64,000 nucleotides of DNA from Cerrena zonata (taxonomy: Eukaryota > Basidiomycota > Agaricomycetes > Polyporales > Cerrenaceae), in NCBI GenBank assembly GCA_038087015.1, contig JASBNA010000007.1, positions 372,001 through 436,000 on the forward strand, written 5' to 3'. Made by a program: the position numbers and the translations under genes. Below are positions 47,153 to 59,710 of this stretch, piece after piece. The number at the start of each line of letters is the position of its first letter. Position 1 is the first letter of the stretch. The notes below the pieces were generated by a model. That model was not told the origin of the DNA and ran no database searches. It worked only from the letters and a program-made list of their open reading frames with translations.

Positions 47153-47209
47153 TTTTTGATTTTTGCGACGCGCGTCGAGCGCTACTGACATAGTTTTCCG
47201 AAACGGCTG
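47153..47209 (-). repeat. Right terminal inverted repeat of the MITE
   Basis: Reverse complement of the left repeat with few differences; followed by TA at 47210. Confidence 0.85.
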
Positions 47210-47779
47210 TAACTATATAAGCGCTCGGAGTATGGCGGCGGCGAGTGTCCAACCTGTAAATGTTTCAACTTTCCTCAGATGCAAAAGTAAAGTAATATTT
47301 GGTTACAACTAACATGTTTAATCGACCCTCCTGCCAATTTCTATTCGGAATCACTGGAAACAAAGACAGAAATGAATGGCTGGAGTAGGTAAGAGCCCGT
47401 TCTAGCAATTTGAAGTATGCGTTTGAAGTCGAAATTGATTCCTAACTCAGGACTAGGACAACTTTGTCTGACAGGGTTGGAAGGGCTTGTGACCTATTCC
47501 ATATATTTCTTAAGAGAATTTAGGCGTATGAAGTATTTCATTCTGAAGCCTATAGCTCTCCATATCGACAAGACCGGCTATCCCGGCTTTGCAGCAACCA
47601 CGCGTATCAGTAGTTCGAGTTAGTATAAGGGGTACCAGCAGCCCGAAGACTACTCGTGTTGCTTCCTGTTACTGCTGAGACCTTTCTTGAAAATACATAG
47701 CAGACTGGACTGCTTTCTGTATGTCCTCTTCGCTATTTGTTCTATTTCCTGCCTCTGACCTCGACTGACCATAAATCAG
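47210..47779. other. 5' flank of the second F-box gene
   Basis: This 570-base stretch lies between the MITE and the F-box gene. A short plus frame (47417-47623) has no family resemblance. The MITE may therefore lie in the promoter region of the F-box gene. Confidence 0.35.
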
Positions 47780-49341
47780 ATGGGCGAGTGGGATGAGCTT
47801 TGTCTGCTTTGCGGAATAACTGGTGAAGGTGGACCATTAGATACCATCACTTTGCGTGAAATTAAGACACTAGCAAAACAAATCGCAAAGATGAACGAAT
47901 ATTTCGAAGAAGACATCACCACCATCATATACGACGCCTTCACATCCCTTACACTCAAAAGCAAGAAGCGAGGATACATATGGTTTCCTGAAGGCGTCAA
48001 ATATGCGCAAAGCTATGATGCATGTATCGCAATTGGCTATTTCGTCGACGATCTCAACATCTTCCCGAGGCCTGAAAGAAAATATCCTGATGGTAGGCAC
48101 GTTCGAGTGAGGAGAGTAGTGGGACATTCCTCTGGAGATTTCGAAAGGATTTTGAAACCTGTCGGGACAGAAGTTATTTCCGAGACATACTCTCACTGTA
48201 GTGCCCGCGGCAACAATCCGTCTTTCTATCTCTGCGAACGGTGTTACGTGTCTCTGAAGATGTGGCTCCCCTTGGATCGCCTTCCTCCACGTCTTTCCCG
48301 ACTACGTCTGAGCTTGATCCTATCACCTTTGATGGTGAACTATACGAGATTGTCCATTCTCAGAAGGCTATAAGAGGTATGTGTCAATTTAACTTTTCAG
48401 CGGTCGAGGAACTCAGTCATTTGCGAGAGTCTAGATTACACTGCGCTCCTGCCATACATCGACTATGGTGGTATTCAAGCAAGTCTCGAACAGTGGCAGG
48501 ACTCCTTTGTCAAATGTAGACGTGGATCCAAGAACGTCATGTCTGCTATCCGAGCCGGTCTGAGAGGCAAAGATCTTATCTCGCCTCTCCTTCGTGATTG
48601 TCGTGGGTGGATGTTCATGCGTCCTGACATGTAAGTATTGTAGTCATTGTCTTCAAGTTGTACCACCCTTGGTATATCTGACTATGCGCCCACAGTTGGC
48701 CTACGCCCTCCGAGGATGAAATTCGTCCAATTCTGTTTCAGACTTTCAACTCGGATGGAAGCGAGCAGACAGCACCTCTGGTTGCGCTCTTACCGACTGA
48801 AATATTTCAACAGATATTGCGGGACATGTCACTCTCCTCACTTTTAAATCTGTCGGCAACCTGCCGCATGTTACGCAGTGTTATTACCGAGCCATCGTTC
48901 CTGGATCTTGTGCTCAAGGAGGCGTTAAGGGATGGAAACCTACGTTGGATACTCCCTATTGAATCCTTCCGTGATGAGAAGCAACGAGCGTATGAGGCTG
49001 TCCGACTTTGGATCCCAGATGGCTTGTCCTCAGAAATGTCCATCAAGGACTCCACCACCAACGAAGAATCTCTATCCCTCGACGCGACAAGCCGGAGCAA
49101 CGCACTTGAGATCGACATGGCCTCCATCCCGTCAATCGAATCTTTGATCCTCTCGCCAACATTTCCTCGTTTGGCATTCATTCGGGCATGTTGGGACTCA
49201 GACTACATGATGAATAGGAAGAGGATATGGGAACAGGTGAAACAGTTTGAGAAGCTGTGGATTGACTATCGAATCAATGGTTGGAAGGTTGACAGGTTCT
49301 TCCCGTCGGCTGATATTCTTGATAAGGTCGATTCATTCTGA
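47780..49341 (+). CDS. F-box protein with N-terminal Cys motif
   Basis: ATG 47780 begins GEWDELCLLCGITG, a common opening of Agaricomycete F-box proteins. Then come YIWFPEGVKYAQSYD and LCERCYV. A frame step is inferred near 48260-48300, after which LDPITFDGELYEIV continues to the AGAG|GTATGT donor near 48375. Further exons carry YIDYGGIQASLEQWQ, DCRGWMFMRPD and, from 48700, WPTPSEDEIRP. The F-box lies late: LPTEIFQQILRDMSLSSLL and ATCRMLR. The C-terminus runs to TGA at 49341 (FPSADILDKVDSF). It probably recruits a substrate to an SCF ligase; substrate unknown. Confidence 0.75.
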
Positions 49342-49779
49342 TCTACATACTATAGTAGTGGTAATTTGTCAAGTCTGTGTAGTCCTTGGAGAGTGATGCA
49401 CACCCAGAAAGGCCGTTATCGAAGATATAGCGAGTCCAGTACATATTAGGGGCTTAATGATGTGCATTAGGGGAATATTTTGTGTGGGTCCGTCGAAAAC
49501 TCAGGAGACTTCACAAACAACAGCAGTAGTAGCGAGATCGAGGAGATCGATATTTCGAAGAGCGAGGGTTTGTTATATGTACATTGATTCTATGACTACA
49601 CAAACAATCTACAGACAAGACTTTTAGATGTTAGATTATTGGTTAAGGATGAGAGTGAGGTGTATGCTAAGTCCGTTCAATGAGTCTTGGGCTAAAAGAA
49701 AGAAAACGAGAACAAGCAACGATTTATGTAGTAAATGCAAAAGAGTCAAAGCAGACGATGAATTTTCAAAGCCAAAAGA
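49342..49779. other. Convergent intergenic spacer
   Basis: The 3' flanks of the F-box gene and the minus-strand glutamate dehydrogenase gene. Nothing else was seen. Confidence 0.4.
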
Positions 49780-52700
49780 TTAGGCAGCGAGGTCTCTCGC
49801 AAAGTGGAAGAAGTCAACGGAAGAACCGGTGACACCGTACTTGTAGATCTGCAGACGGATACCATGAGTAAGTAACATATTCATGTGATTGGGAATGAAA
49901 GAGAGGACGTACGAAATGGGACGCGACCCAACTCGAGAACAATGCCCTCTGGTACGATTCTGGCAATCTCTGGAGCAAGGTATCCAGACCAACTTTATCA
50001 ATGAGGGTCTTGGGGATGGCACGACTCATGACACCCCTCTTGCTAGGAACGTCATCGAACAAGTCCGAGTTCTCCAACTCCTCCTGGAGGGCATTCAAAG
50101 TCGACGAAAGCTCGTCCGAAATGGTGGTGCGGGCCTTGGCACCTTGCAAACGAGCATGCTCCTTCCAGAGACAGTGGGACTCTGCAGCAGCGTTCTCAGT
50201 GACCTTTTGTTGGATATCCTTGACGTAGCTTTGGTAGAAGGGTGAGGGCTTGCCGTCTTTGAAGATCATGTTCTCGGTGTATTCGTCGGAAGAGAGGGAG
50301 AGACCAGCGAGAACTTCAAGTGAAGAACTTGTCACACCGCCTATGAACAAAACTCGTCAAAATGCTGCTACGAATCGATCGGTGGAAGGAAGAAACATAC
50401 CCTTGTTGGTACTGGAATCCTTGAAGAGGATAACCTTACGTTTCTCAAGGAACAAACGAGCTTGTTGAGTGATGAACAAGTTCGCACCCTCGACAATGTA
50501 CTTGAAGTGAGGCTTGCCCTCGGAATCAATCAGACCAGCGACATTGGAGATGTTCACGGCCTCGGGTCTACAGAATGTATGTGAGTAGCGATCTCGTTAT
50601 CGCCAAAGACATGCTTACCGTCCACCGCAAGGCACGAACAAATCAGCCTTGAACCTCAGGTGGGCACCATTCCTAAAGTCGGTACCATCAAGGACAACTT
50701 CACCTGAGGGCAACTTGATATCCTGGTCTTCGACGCGCACAAGGTAACCGTCTTTGCTAAGCTTCGACTTATCAAAGTTCGCGACGGGAACACGAAGCTT
50801 GGCCAGACGAATAAGCTCTTCTCGGTTGAGACCCTGAGGGTCAGCAAGGACACCACTTCCGTCAATGACAGCCACAGTCTTGTCTGAGCTGAGCAAGATT
50901 TCGTCTGGTATATATATTTTTAGCAACCCTAAACTACTTGATGATAGGAAGAAATACTGACTGGAGCCGAGATCACCATCAGGTCCACCGGTCTGGACTT
51001 TGGTGATATCCTTCTCTCTCAAACCAAGCTGCTTGTAAATACCAAGCACGTATTGTCGGATCGAGAGGGAGGTCATTCCATAAGTATCGTGAGGAACACC
51101 ACCGAGGTGTTGTGCACTCTTTCCAGTAGTGAAAGACTTCCACCAAGTATCAGCACCACGATCCCTAGCATGAACTACAAAAAAAAGTCAATCAATCGTC
51201 CCGAAGATACTGATAAGGTGAAGGAACTTACGAGCAGCCCAGTCCATCATATCCGCAGTACCCTCTGTATAAAAAAAGATTTAGAACCATGTAATCTATC
51301 GAACAAAAGATCGACATACCATCGGGACCGAAGAACAGAAGTTCAGGCTTCCCGTACAAATCAACAAGACGTTCCTTGATGCCAGGGCTTTGACCCGGAA
51401 TGAGTAGGTCAATGACAGCCTGTCAGATTGAAGTCATCAATATGCAAGGTTCCCACAAACAGACGAAAGATAACTCACATCAACGTATTTCTCGAAACAA
51501 AGACGAGGAGATGCACCAAGACTGTCAATGATATTAGAAAAATGATCAAACGACGAAAGAGATATAAGAAAACGTACGCAGGCAAGATGGTACCCTTAGC
51601 ACCACCTTCAGGAATATCCTTGTTCTTCAAGTTCTGAGTCGACGCCAACCCATAGTTCTCATCAAACAGCATACGCTGGTTGATAGAATACGTCTCCCTA
51701 TTCCTGCTCATGACGATACGAATACCGCCTCTAGCGACGTCTCTGAACCTGACATGGAAACCACGGAACTCGTTTCCGATGATCAAGAACATGCCAAAGG
51801 GTTTCTTGGGGTACTCGACTTCTGGCAAGAACTCCGGGGCAAGGCGGAAGGAAAGAGCGACCTTAGTGGGTTGGTAGAAGTTGGTCTTGAGGACGTGCTT
51901 GTTGAAAATGAGGAAAGCTTCGAGAACTTGAAGTTCATGCTTGTTAGTGGCAGTTTTACGAATCTTATCGTAGAGCTCTTGGTCGGAAAGGATCTGTTGG
52001 GTCTGGAGACGTTGGTAGGAAAGCGTTGGCATGAGCTGAGCTTCATCTGCTTGAGGGTAGTGAACCATGGCGAAGTTCACGTAGAGGAGGTTGATCAAGT
52101 CGGGATGAGCATGAATAACCTGGGCGATACTTTCACGGGTGAAAGTCTCCTCCCTGAATCTCCTCTTGATATCATTGAGAACTTCTGCCTGTGAAGGGTT
52201 ATTCTCGTCGAGGATATTCTTCAAGTTCAGATATGCAGAACCCAATCGGTTACAAAAGTGCTGAGCGAAGATCCATCCACAGTCTAAAAGTTATCAAAAC
52301 AAGTCAGAATGAAATCGTGAATGTTATGGAAATGAAAACATACAGGCGTAGACTGCCTCTTGGACTGCATGGCCGCTTGACGTGCCCGAGCCAGCGTAGA
52401 AGAAAGGGTTGTCTGGAAGGGTGTAGAGCAAAGATGCCTCTTTCGTGACTTGGAAGATGGAGTGCTCAATTGGTGGAGCGTTGGCATTTGGCAGAGGGTT
52501 CAAGTACAACGAGATGATCGTAATTCCATTGCTGAATTGTTCTAGAAAAAGTGGAATATTAATTGTCGATACACGTATGTATACGGAATGAGATACGTAC
52601 CGACGTACTTCCTCGCAGAGTAGAGCGAGTAGAAGTGGTACAGGTTTGACAAAGCACTGAAAAACTTGGTAGTGCCGCCCATCTTGTAACCGATGACAAT

Positions 52701-53784
52701 TCGGCGTTCACGACTACCTTCGACTTCGAAGACCTCAATTACGGGACCATGTCGCTTCTCGACATTCCACATGACTTTTTGGTAGATCTCGATCGTGTTG
52801 GGAGTGGCTTTCTCGAGGAAGACCGGGTCCGAGACGGTACGAATGTCTGTTTTGCTATACGAGGAATAGGATTGTTAGTGACTAATGAAATAAAGTTACC
52901 AGTGATATGGATATATGCTTACCCATCGGTGCGGGTAGATGCCGGCGGTACCTCAGGGAAGTTACACTTCGTAACAAAGTAGCAACGCAACTGCTGCGAT
53001 GCAGTGGAAGAAACCGATCCATGAGATCGGAAAGTTTCGAGCCTGTACGCGTTGTGTGGAGTAGACTTGTCCAGATACAAAGCATCAATTCTAGCTTCGC
53101 AGGTCGATCCAGGTCCTTCAGTGCTGGTCTTTCCTGGGGGACTAGTATGAATGAAAGTCGCGCTATTGCCTTGAGGATCAATAGTTTCAAGGTCGATCAC
53201 AAGCTTGGATGGATCGTGCTTGGTGTACGCAAGTACTTTAGCGCCGTAGAGTGCAATGATATGATCAGAGATGACCTCCACAGTCTCGGAGGTAAAGTAA
53301 GTATCGTCGATGCCAAGGTAACTGTAGAACCAGTTGACCTCGTTGGCTACGAGTTCACGAGGAACAAAACCCTGGAAGAAATGGTTCGATGATCAGTAAT
53401 TGTTCGAGTCTGATCGCGGAATGGAGAGACAGCCCGGGTACGGAAAGAGCGAGAAAACAGGGTAAGACCATCGTGCCAAGACTCATGTATGCGTGCTGAA
53501 TACAAGGTACGCTCAAGAAGTGGCTATATGCACCGCCGATCATGGTAAAGTGATGGAGCCAAAGCAAAGTTGGATGCGCCCGCGTGATGAGACCTCGTAC
53601 ACACCTTTTGGGCGACAGTTGCCTGAACCTTGGCTCGCTGCTCTTCTTTTCCTTTGAAGACGGGTGTAGAGTACCCAGGAACGTTTTGTAGACGTTGCAT
53701 CGATGAATCGCTAGTGGTGAGGCCAGGGCGTCGAGGGTCAGGGGTAGTAGCACCGTCTGGTGTTGTTGTTGCCGGCGTCGACAT
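49780..53784 (-). CDS. GDH2: NAD-specific glutamate dehydrogenase (large type)
   Basis: The ATG at 53784 starts exon 1 (53784-53605), then exon 2 (53371-52923), exon 3 from 52854, and several more to TAA 49782-49780; joins checked keep phase. Landmarks: WFYSYLGIDDTYF, YQKVMWNVEKRHGP, FLIIGNEFRGFHVRFRDVARGGIR, the catalytic Lys in PEGGAKGTI, VQTGGPDGDLGS for the coenzyme domain, and KADLFVPCGGRPEAVN. This is the large fungal NAD-GDH (yeast Gdh2), oxidising glutamate to 2-oxoglutarate and ammonium for nitrogen catabolism. No frame breaks were noticed in the parts inspected. The estimated length is a little over 1,000 residues. Confidence 0.93.
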
Positions 53785-55820
53785 GATGTTTGCTGGGGAC
53801 GATGAGGGGAGCCGGTTGTACGATGAATGCGAGAGGAGAAAGGGTTGGAATAGGAAAACTGGAATGGAGAGAGTCTGCAGCGGCCTGGTTCGCCATTTTA
53901 TAGGTTAGGTTCGCGACCAAAGGCTATTAACGGCGCCTGTTATTGCATAATGCGTTCTGGGGGAATAGCCTTCTGTAGCCTTTTACGGCTGTCGGACTTC
54001 GGAACTCTTCCGTTCTCGGTACATTCACCTCCCCACTCCCCTTCGCTTCCACATCTTTTGCCCAAAATAACTAAGCTTCTGCCCCAGCAGTCAACGTGGT
54101 CTCGCTATTTTTATTTGCTACCATACACAGGTGTCTTCTCGTTCTGCACGCAAAACAATGTCCGTCGCAAGACCATGTTGATCTCAACATCGGAAGATCC
54201 GAAGCATTTCATTCAGGTTCATCCTGGCTCTAGCTGCGGCCGGTTCTAAACTTCAACACTGGGGTGGTTCACACAGTGGCTGCAAGGATCAGCCACGTTA
54301 CTGTTTTACTCTGAGTCAACCGGGAAAGCACCTGATTCCAAAGAGTCTCGTAACATGTCCGGCCTGGTTGTGCATGCGTCTACACGCGCTACCTTCCACT
54401 GATCAGGTGAACGTTCATTCACTCAAACGGTGCGTTTCATGCAGCCAGTCGTTTGGGGACGATGTCGTTCTAGACTCTTGATGTCTTGCGCCTGTTTACC
54501 CCATCGCGTCGTTGCAAGCGAGCCTATGAGACACTGAGACCTGCGTCGGTGCTTGTTGGCTTAGGTTGACCAGGAAGGTAAAGAAATTCGACGTGATTCA
54601 AACGTGCGCTCACGCCAGTCTTGGTTCTATCTCGTGCGGTACTCAAACACGTAACAGTCGACCTATTTTACCCTCTGTTCTGCACGTTTGTGTCGATGAT
54701 TTATTGCTCAATTGCAAGTCACCTTGGCACATTCTAAGGACGGACAGGTGACTGTTCGTTACGAGGTGCATTTTAAAAAAATCTTTCGAGGTTCTATTTT
54801 TCTCAATTATTTCGCCATTCTCTCTCATTCTATGGAGTTGTCTAGGTTTCAACTCATCACAATCTACAGCGATCTGTTCGATCAGTACCATATACAGTGT
54901 ATACTGCATAACACATGACGTGCGTCATAATTATTCTCAGGGAAAGGTGTGCTACCGGGCTCAAATTAACCTTTTGGGCGTGGGGAGACCCCAGACTGTA
55001 TATGCATCCGCCGACTGCGTCAAAACCTTACCTGGCGTTGTAAAAGCGCCATCTCTTGCAAATATCGGACATACGTCGTCACCTTCGGATCTCACATGTC
55101 GCCTCAAACCCATTCACTACAGGAACTGCAACCCCAACAGATCTTCGGTCTGCTCTCACCCTTTGATACTAAAGCAAGACGTAATGGCGGGTTTTTCTTG
55201 AACCCTGGTGTTCCATCATCGCCTGAATTTCGGGCTGTCCATCACCACTACCACTCGCCAACTAGCTCAGGAGACCTTTCGAAATTGAATTGAGCGGATT
55301 GCTTCTAAGTGTCGACGCGGGCATAATAATATTCCAAATTCTTCGAATCGATCGACTCTCGATGAAAATGGAGTGTTGTAATTTTAGACGCGTAGTAGGG
55401 GATGAAGTAGAATTGAGAATCGTTGTATAGCATTTCAAGGCTATGATCATATCTCCGTGAATTACACTCATGCAGTTCGTCTTGGGGGAAGACAGCCTTG
55501 CCAGTACCAAGAAACCGTTCTCATTCTTCACGAGTTAGCTGAAATGATCTACATTCATGAAAATGGAGATTACGAGTTGTAGCTCCAATACCTATCTAAC
55601 TGTACTGTCTTCCATCTCAATACTTCTCTCTCACCTCCAGCGCACACACTCTTAAGGTCTTAAACTTTCAAACTCACTCTCAACCCAAACATGACCTCAT
55701 AATTCAATAAAATCACGTGACCGAGTCTCCTTTACCGGAAGGCCGCCAAAGTCCGAAAGCAGGCTCTGCATCCAAGTGCTCGGAGCATCCAACTTGAACT
55801 CTCTGTCAAGCTATACGACA
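53785..55820. other. Large divergent intergenic region, no gene supported
   Basis: About 2 kb between GDH2 (minus) and ETF-beta (plus). A plus frame at 55096-55293 (65 residues, ends GDLSKLN) and a minus frame at 55262-55531 have no resemblance to families. No terminal repeats were seen. The region may hold promoters or an unrecognised short gene. Confidence 0.35.
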
Positions 55821-56985
55821 ATGCGGCCGACTCCCTCGCGTTTACTCAACATTCTCGTGCCCGTGAAACGGTCTGACCAACCTCCTAGAAAATTGCTTTG
55901 TCACTGACACACCAATCCACCTGTAGGACGATCGACTATGCGGTCAAGATCCGAGTGAACCCTGACCAGAAGGGCGTGGACCTTAATGTCAAACATTCAA
56001 TGGCAAGTCTTTGGCTGTTCTCACTGATATAGTGGTCAGGGATATCTGACACGTAGGCTAGTAGAACCCGTTTGATGAGATTGGTATGTTGAAGCAATAC
56101 CTATGACGTTATTTCTTGTGCTTAGGGCAAATGTCTCTCAGCCGTCGAAGAAGCTGTTCGACTACGAGAGAAACTGAAGGATGCTATCAAGTCGATCAAA
56201 GTCGTCACCATAGGAGGCACAAAATCCCAAGAAACCCTCCGGACAGCTCTCGCTATGGGAGCGGACAGTGGAATTCACGTTACCCTCCCAGACAATGCTC
56301 CTGCGCCCGAACCTCTTGGAGTGGCTAAAGCACTGAGAGCAGTCATCGAGCGGGAGAAGGAAAAGACCCCTGTGGACTTGGTTATTCTGGGAAAACAAGC
56401 TATCGACGATGATGCGAGTCAGACGGGACAGATGCTTGCGGGTTTGTTGAACTGGCCTCAAGCGACGTTTGCGAGCAAATTGGTGGTGGATGCGGAGAAG
56501 AAGGAAGCGAATATAACGAGGGAGATTGATGGTGGTTTGGAAGAGGTGAAGGCGACGTTGCCGTTAGTGGTGACGACGGATCTGCGGTACGTTTAGAGTT
56601 TTTTCATATTATTTGAGGGTTGTATCCTGAAGCTTCGCGAATCATTGATCTCTTAAGGTTGAACGGTACGTCTACAAGTAATACCTTGAACTCGCATTGT
56701 TGTTGACGGTCTTCTAGAACCTCGATATGCATCGCTTCCTAATATCATGAAAGCGAAGAAGAAGCCGATTGTAAAGATTACGCCAGAAGACTTGGGCGTG
56801 GATTTAACACCGCTACTTGAGACACTCAAGGTGTCCGAACCGCCGAAGCGTGTGGGAGGTGGAAAGGTCATAGTTGATTCCACCTTTGATTTTTGCACAG
56901 CAAGACTGACACTTGGTCCTAATTATAGGTTGAGAACGTAGATCAGCTTATTCAAAAGTTGAAGAGGCTGGCATCACCGCTGTAA
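55821..56985 (+). CDS. ETFB: Electron transfer flavoprotein, beta subunit
   Basis: Seven exons: 55821-55870, 55927-56002, 56065-56083, 56142-56586, 56658-56665, 56718-56866, 56929-56985. Together they give about 267 residues. Motifs: LNILVPVKR at the start, [49 protein letters not shown] with the flavin-binding loop, and [20 protein letters not shown]. The exon 56658-56665 is only eight bases. The intron at 56003-56064 has a GCAAGT donor. At the C-terminus the frame leaves the family at about 56961-56967, reaching TAA at 56985, while the other frame continues to TGA 56991-56993; one base is likely missing. ETF passes electrons from mitochondrial acyl-CoA and amino-acid dehydrogenases to ETF-QO. 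Confidence 0.92.
56003..56064 (+). other. GC-AG intron in the ETF-beta gene
   Basis: The exon ends ATG and the intron starts GCAAGT and ends CTAGTAG; the reading frame and family residues (SMNPFDE) continue across it. Confidence 0.8.
56658..56665 (+). other. Eight-base microexon in ETF-beta
   Basis: GTTGAACG is bounded by a TTAAG acceptor and a GTACGT donor. It supplies the Leu-Asn of RLNEPRY, required by the family. Confidence 0.85.
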
Positions 56986-57809
56986 AGGCATGATGGTGTA
57001 CCTTGAAACTCTGTGTTCAGATAGAGCGATGATATTTGACACATATGTCGCGTACAAATTTGAACTGTGGTGCTCCACTTGATGCAGACGCAGATACACT
57101 TCCGGTTTACAGATTGCCGGATTCGAACGGACAACGATCGGTAAGTGTAAGTATTGATCAGTCTAGAACTGACTCTTCTCAACCACTTACATGAGTACTC
57201 GGAGAATTCTAATGGGAAGCCGTGCCTCTTGCAAAGTGCAGCAAACAACCCCAATTGTTCGCGCCTGCGAAGTTCTTAAAGACACCGGGGTTGAAATACA
57301 AAAACGATCCTCCGGCAAGTCAATATCCTTTCTACGTCATGCCAAGAAGCCAGATAAACATTTTCTAGAAAACATCATACATCTCCTCGCAATGTCTCCG
57401 TTGTTTGCGGAGACATTTTTTCACTCCGAGATATTAGGATGCAAAGAAACTTGCACAGATCTATGCGTCCGCAACCCAATCCTCCCTAATAAATTATAAA
57501 GTTCGCATAGCGTTATATGATGCCGCCAGGAACGTGTCCCAGAACTACAAAATAGTCTTCTGCGACGACCACGGAGGTGATTGTCCTAGGCCTTCTCATC
57601 ATTGTTCACAATCCCTATGACCTTGGCTGTTCAGCACACTTCTATAGAACCTTGATAGTAGACGGTTCTTTATAAAGTTAATACTCTGTCGAAGCTGGGG
57701 CTCCTCACTCCAGAAATGCATATAACTGAGGCAAATCCCTCATACGAGCCATCACTCGACTTCACAATTCTCTTTACCACCTCTTACTCCCTCTCAAACT
57801 ACATCGTTC
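56986..57809. other. Intergenic with a stem-loop
   Basis: A plus open frame (57191-57499) has no family. At 57391-57417 there is a perfect 10-base stem (AATGTCTCCG / CGGAGACATT) around a 7-base loop, followed by a run of T. Confidence 0.4.
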
Positions 57810-58233
57810 ATGGTTGCCATCTCGTACTATGTTTTAACTGCTCAAGCTACGTGTCCCGAACCCCTCCCAACTTCCTCCATGCTCGTCGCGGTAGAGAACT
57901 CCAACAACGCCAGCAGTCCTACCCCAGTTGGAACTATCGTCGCTGGAGCTGTTGTCTTCGGAGGTAAGGGTATCCTCATCATATCGTTGTGACAGGCCCC
58001 TGACGTGACACATTGCAGTATTACTCCTTGGTTTGGCCTTTAGATCGTTTATCAAATTACAACACCAGGGCCGCATTGGGTTCTTGCCTCGTTTTAGGTC
58101 GGCGGGGGCGAACGAAAGCCTTACCGCCACTCCTGGCAATGTTATTGCAAACCCATCCAGTGTTACTTCCACGAATGATACCATGCTTTATCCTGTGGCC
58201 TCCACGCACGGTGGTGTCAACGCCGCTGAATAG
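57810..58233 (+). CDS. Small single-pass membrane protein 2
   Basis: Exons 57810-57963 and 58019-58233 give 122 residues. The first exon is Ser/Thr/Asn-rich and ends PVGTIVAGAVVFGG; the second begins VLLLGLAFRSFIK. The intron is phase 1 at the same place as in copies 1 and 3. The tail holds Ser/Thr/Asn with no obvious domain. The N-terminus is mildly hydrophobic (VAISYYVLTAQA) and might be a weak signal. Function is unknown. Confidence 0.7.
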
Positions 58234-59710
58234 GAAAAGTTGTTTACGGGCACCCCGGTTGTAAGTGATTCTAAAGAAAATATCGAGGCTTTCCTAATGA
58301 AGTTCTACTCGAAGTCATCATTGCGGCATCACCTATTGCCACAGGGTGTGGCGTTCGAGTACACGTTGTCCTGCGCCTTGTTTGACTATCTGTCTATGCG
58401 TCATGTTGTTGTATATGACATTCACTTATTCCAACTTCCCGCTTATGTTACGCCTTTTTTCAAATCCGCCCGATCTTCCCCAAATTTTCTTCCTGCGATC
58501 CTCGGTTGACTGAGAAGATCATAGTTTGGAATGTTTTGCCTTTCCGCTCGCTTACGTCCCAATGAACCGTAGGCAGCTCCTCTTACTATAATGATGACGC
58601 CTTCAGGATGTCTAGCTTCTCCTAAACTCCATGTCTGCACAACTCCGGATACGCCTTCCTTGGTGTGTGTGTCCCCAAATTTTGGGCTGCTGAGAAGATA
58701 AAATAGCTCCGTGTGGGCTCTCTAAAGTTCGTCCTTATTCGTGTTGGACGATCAAAAAGGTACTGAAGCTATGTTTGTCAGAATGATAAATGGTTGGAGC
58801 AAGTTGAAGCGAGTCTCTTCTCAGAACCTATCAGACAGGTTCTATGTGCGAGGCACGGTAGGAGAACAGGTTTTCCGACCTGCCGACTAACGCCTGCACT
58901 CAACCCAAAAAATGTGTATGAACACTAACGCAATGACAAAACCTCGGGTGGGGTTGTTGCACAGCAGGTCGTAATGTTTCCTCGTCAACGCTACACCAGG
59001 GACTTCTGTATCAAATTTTATGCAGAGAAGGTGGACGAACCACCTGCTGTACCATCTAGGGTTTGGTTTGACGTGAGAGTGTCGAGTAGAAGTTACGAAA
59101 GTATTCCGTTATCGATCTCTATCGCTCCCCATCCATCACGAATATACGGAGACAGCGATGTATCATCTGTCCCCCTTTTACACAGCAAAGTTAAACACAG
59201 GGGACTCCTATCATAGCAAGCCATGCACTCACGCCCTCCTCTACCAGACGCACCGGCTGCCCAAACGCTCAGCTATTTGTGGTACTAGGTCTAATTTGTG
59301 TCTGTCTTCTTCCTCGATCGGATACACCTATTGTTATACGTTCTGGCTCAGAAAAAGACCAATATGACCTTCAAATAATTTTCGCAATCTCCACATATGT
59401 GATATTTACATAGGTTATACGGCGCACTGACTCATTAATGACGAACATATAGGTGTGGGGGACTCCGCTGTGTGAGTACATTGACATAATCCGGTGATAG
59501 GTAGGCGATACACTGATCAAGGGGATTATTTGTATCAGGGAACTATACAAATGTTCACTCTATCGGACCTCTCAATACCGGATAGAGGACATCCTCAAAA
59601 GGAGGGCTCTATAAGCGCGAAGGGCTAGTATAATCGCCTTAGTGCTGGGGCCCCAGTCAGAGCTTACCCCCTTCCAGTTTACCCCATGCCCACCTCTCTC
59701 TCCGTCAAAA
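58234..59710. other. Intergenic, no gene recognised
   Basis: About 1.5 kb between two members of the small membrane family. A frame at 58974-59216 and others have no recognisable product. Confidence 0.35.

Larger units (their letters stand above)
46450..47209. mobile_element. Mariner-type MITE, 760 bp
   Basis: Terminal inverted repeats of about 57 bases bound the element. Both ends begin CAGCCGTTTCGGAAAACTAT, are identical over 33 bases, and then differ at about three positions. The element is flanked by TA on each side (46448-46449 and 47210-47211), as expected for Tc1/mariner TA target duplication. The interior has no transposase-length frame, so it is non-autonomous. A small minus frame at 46466-46678 lies inside and is probably not a gene. 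Confidence 0.85.

Noticed and set aside
57100..57180. tRNA-like T-arm (CCGTTCGAATCCGG on the minus strand)
   Set aside because: The T-stem has a mismatch and no matching 5' acceptor strand or anticodon arm was found upstream.
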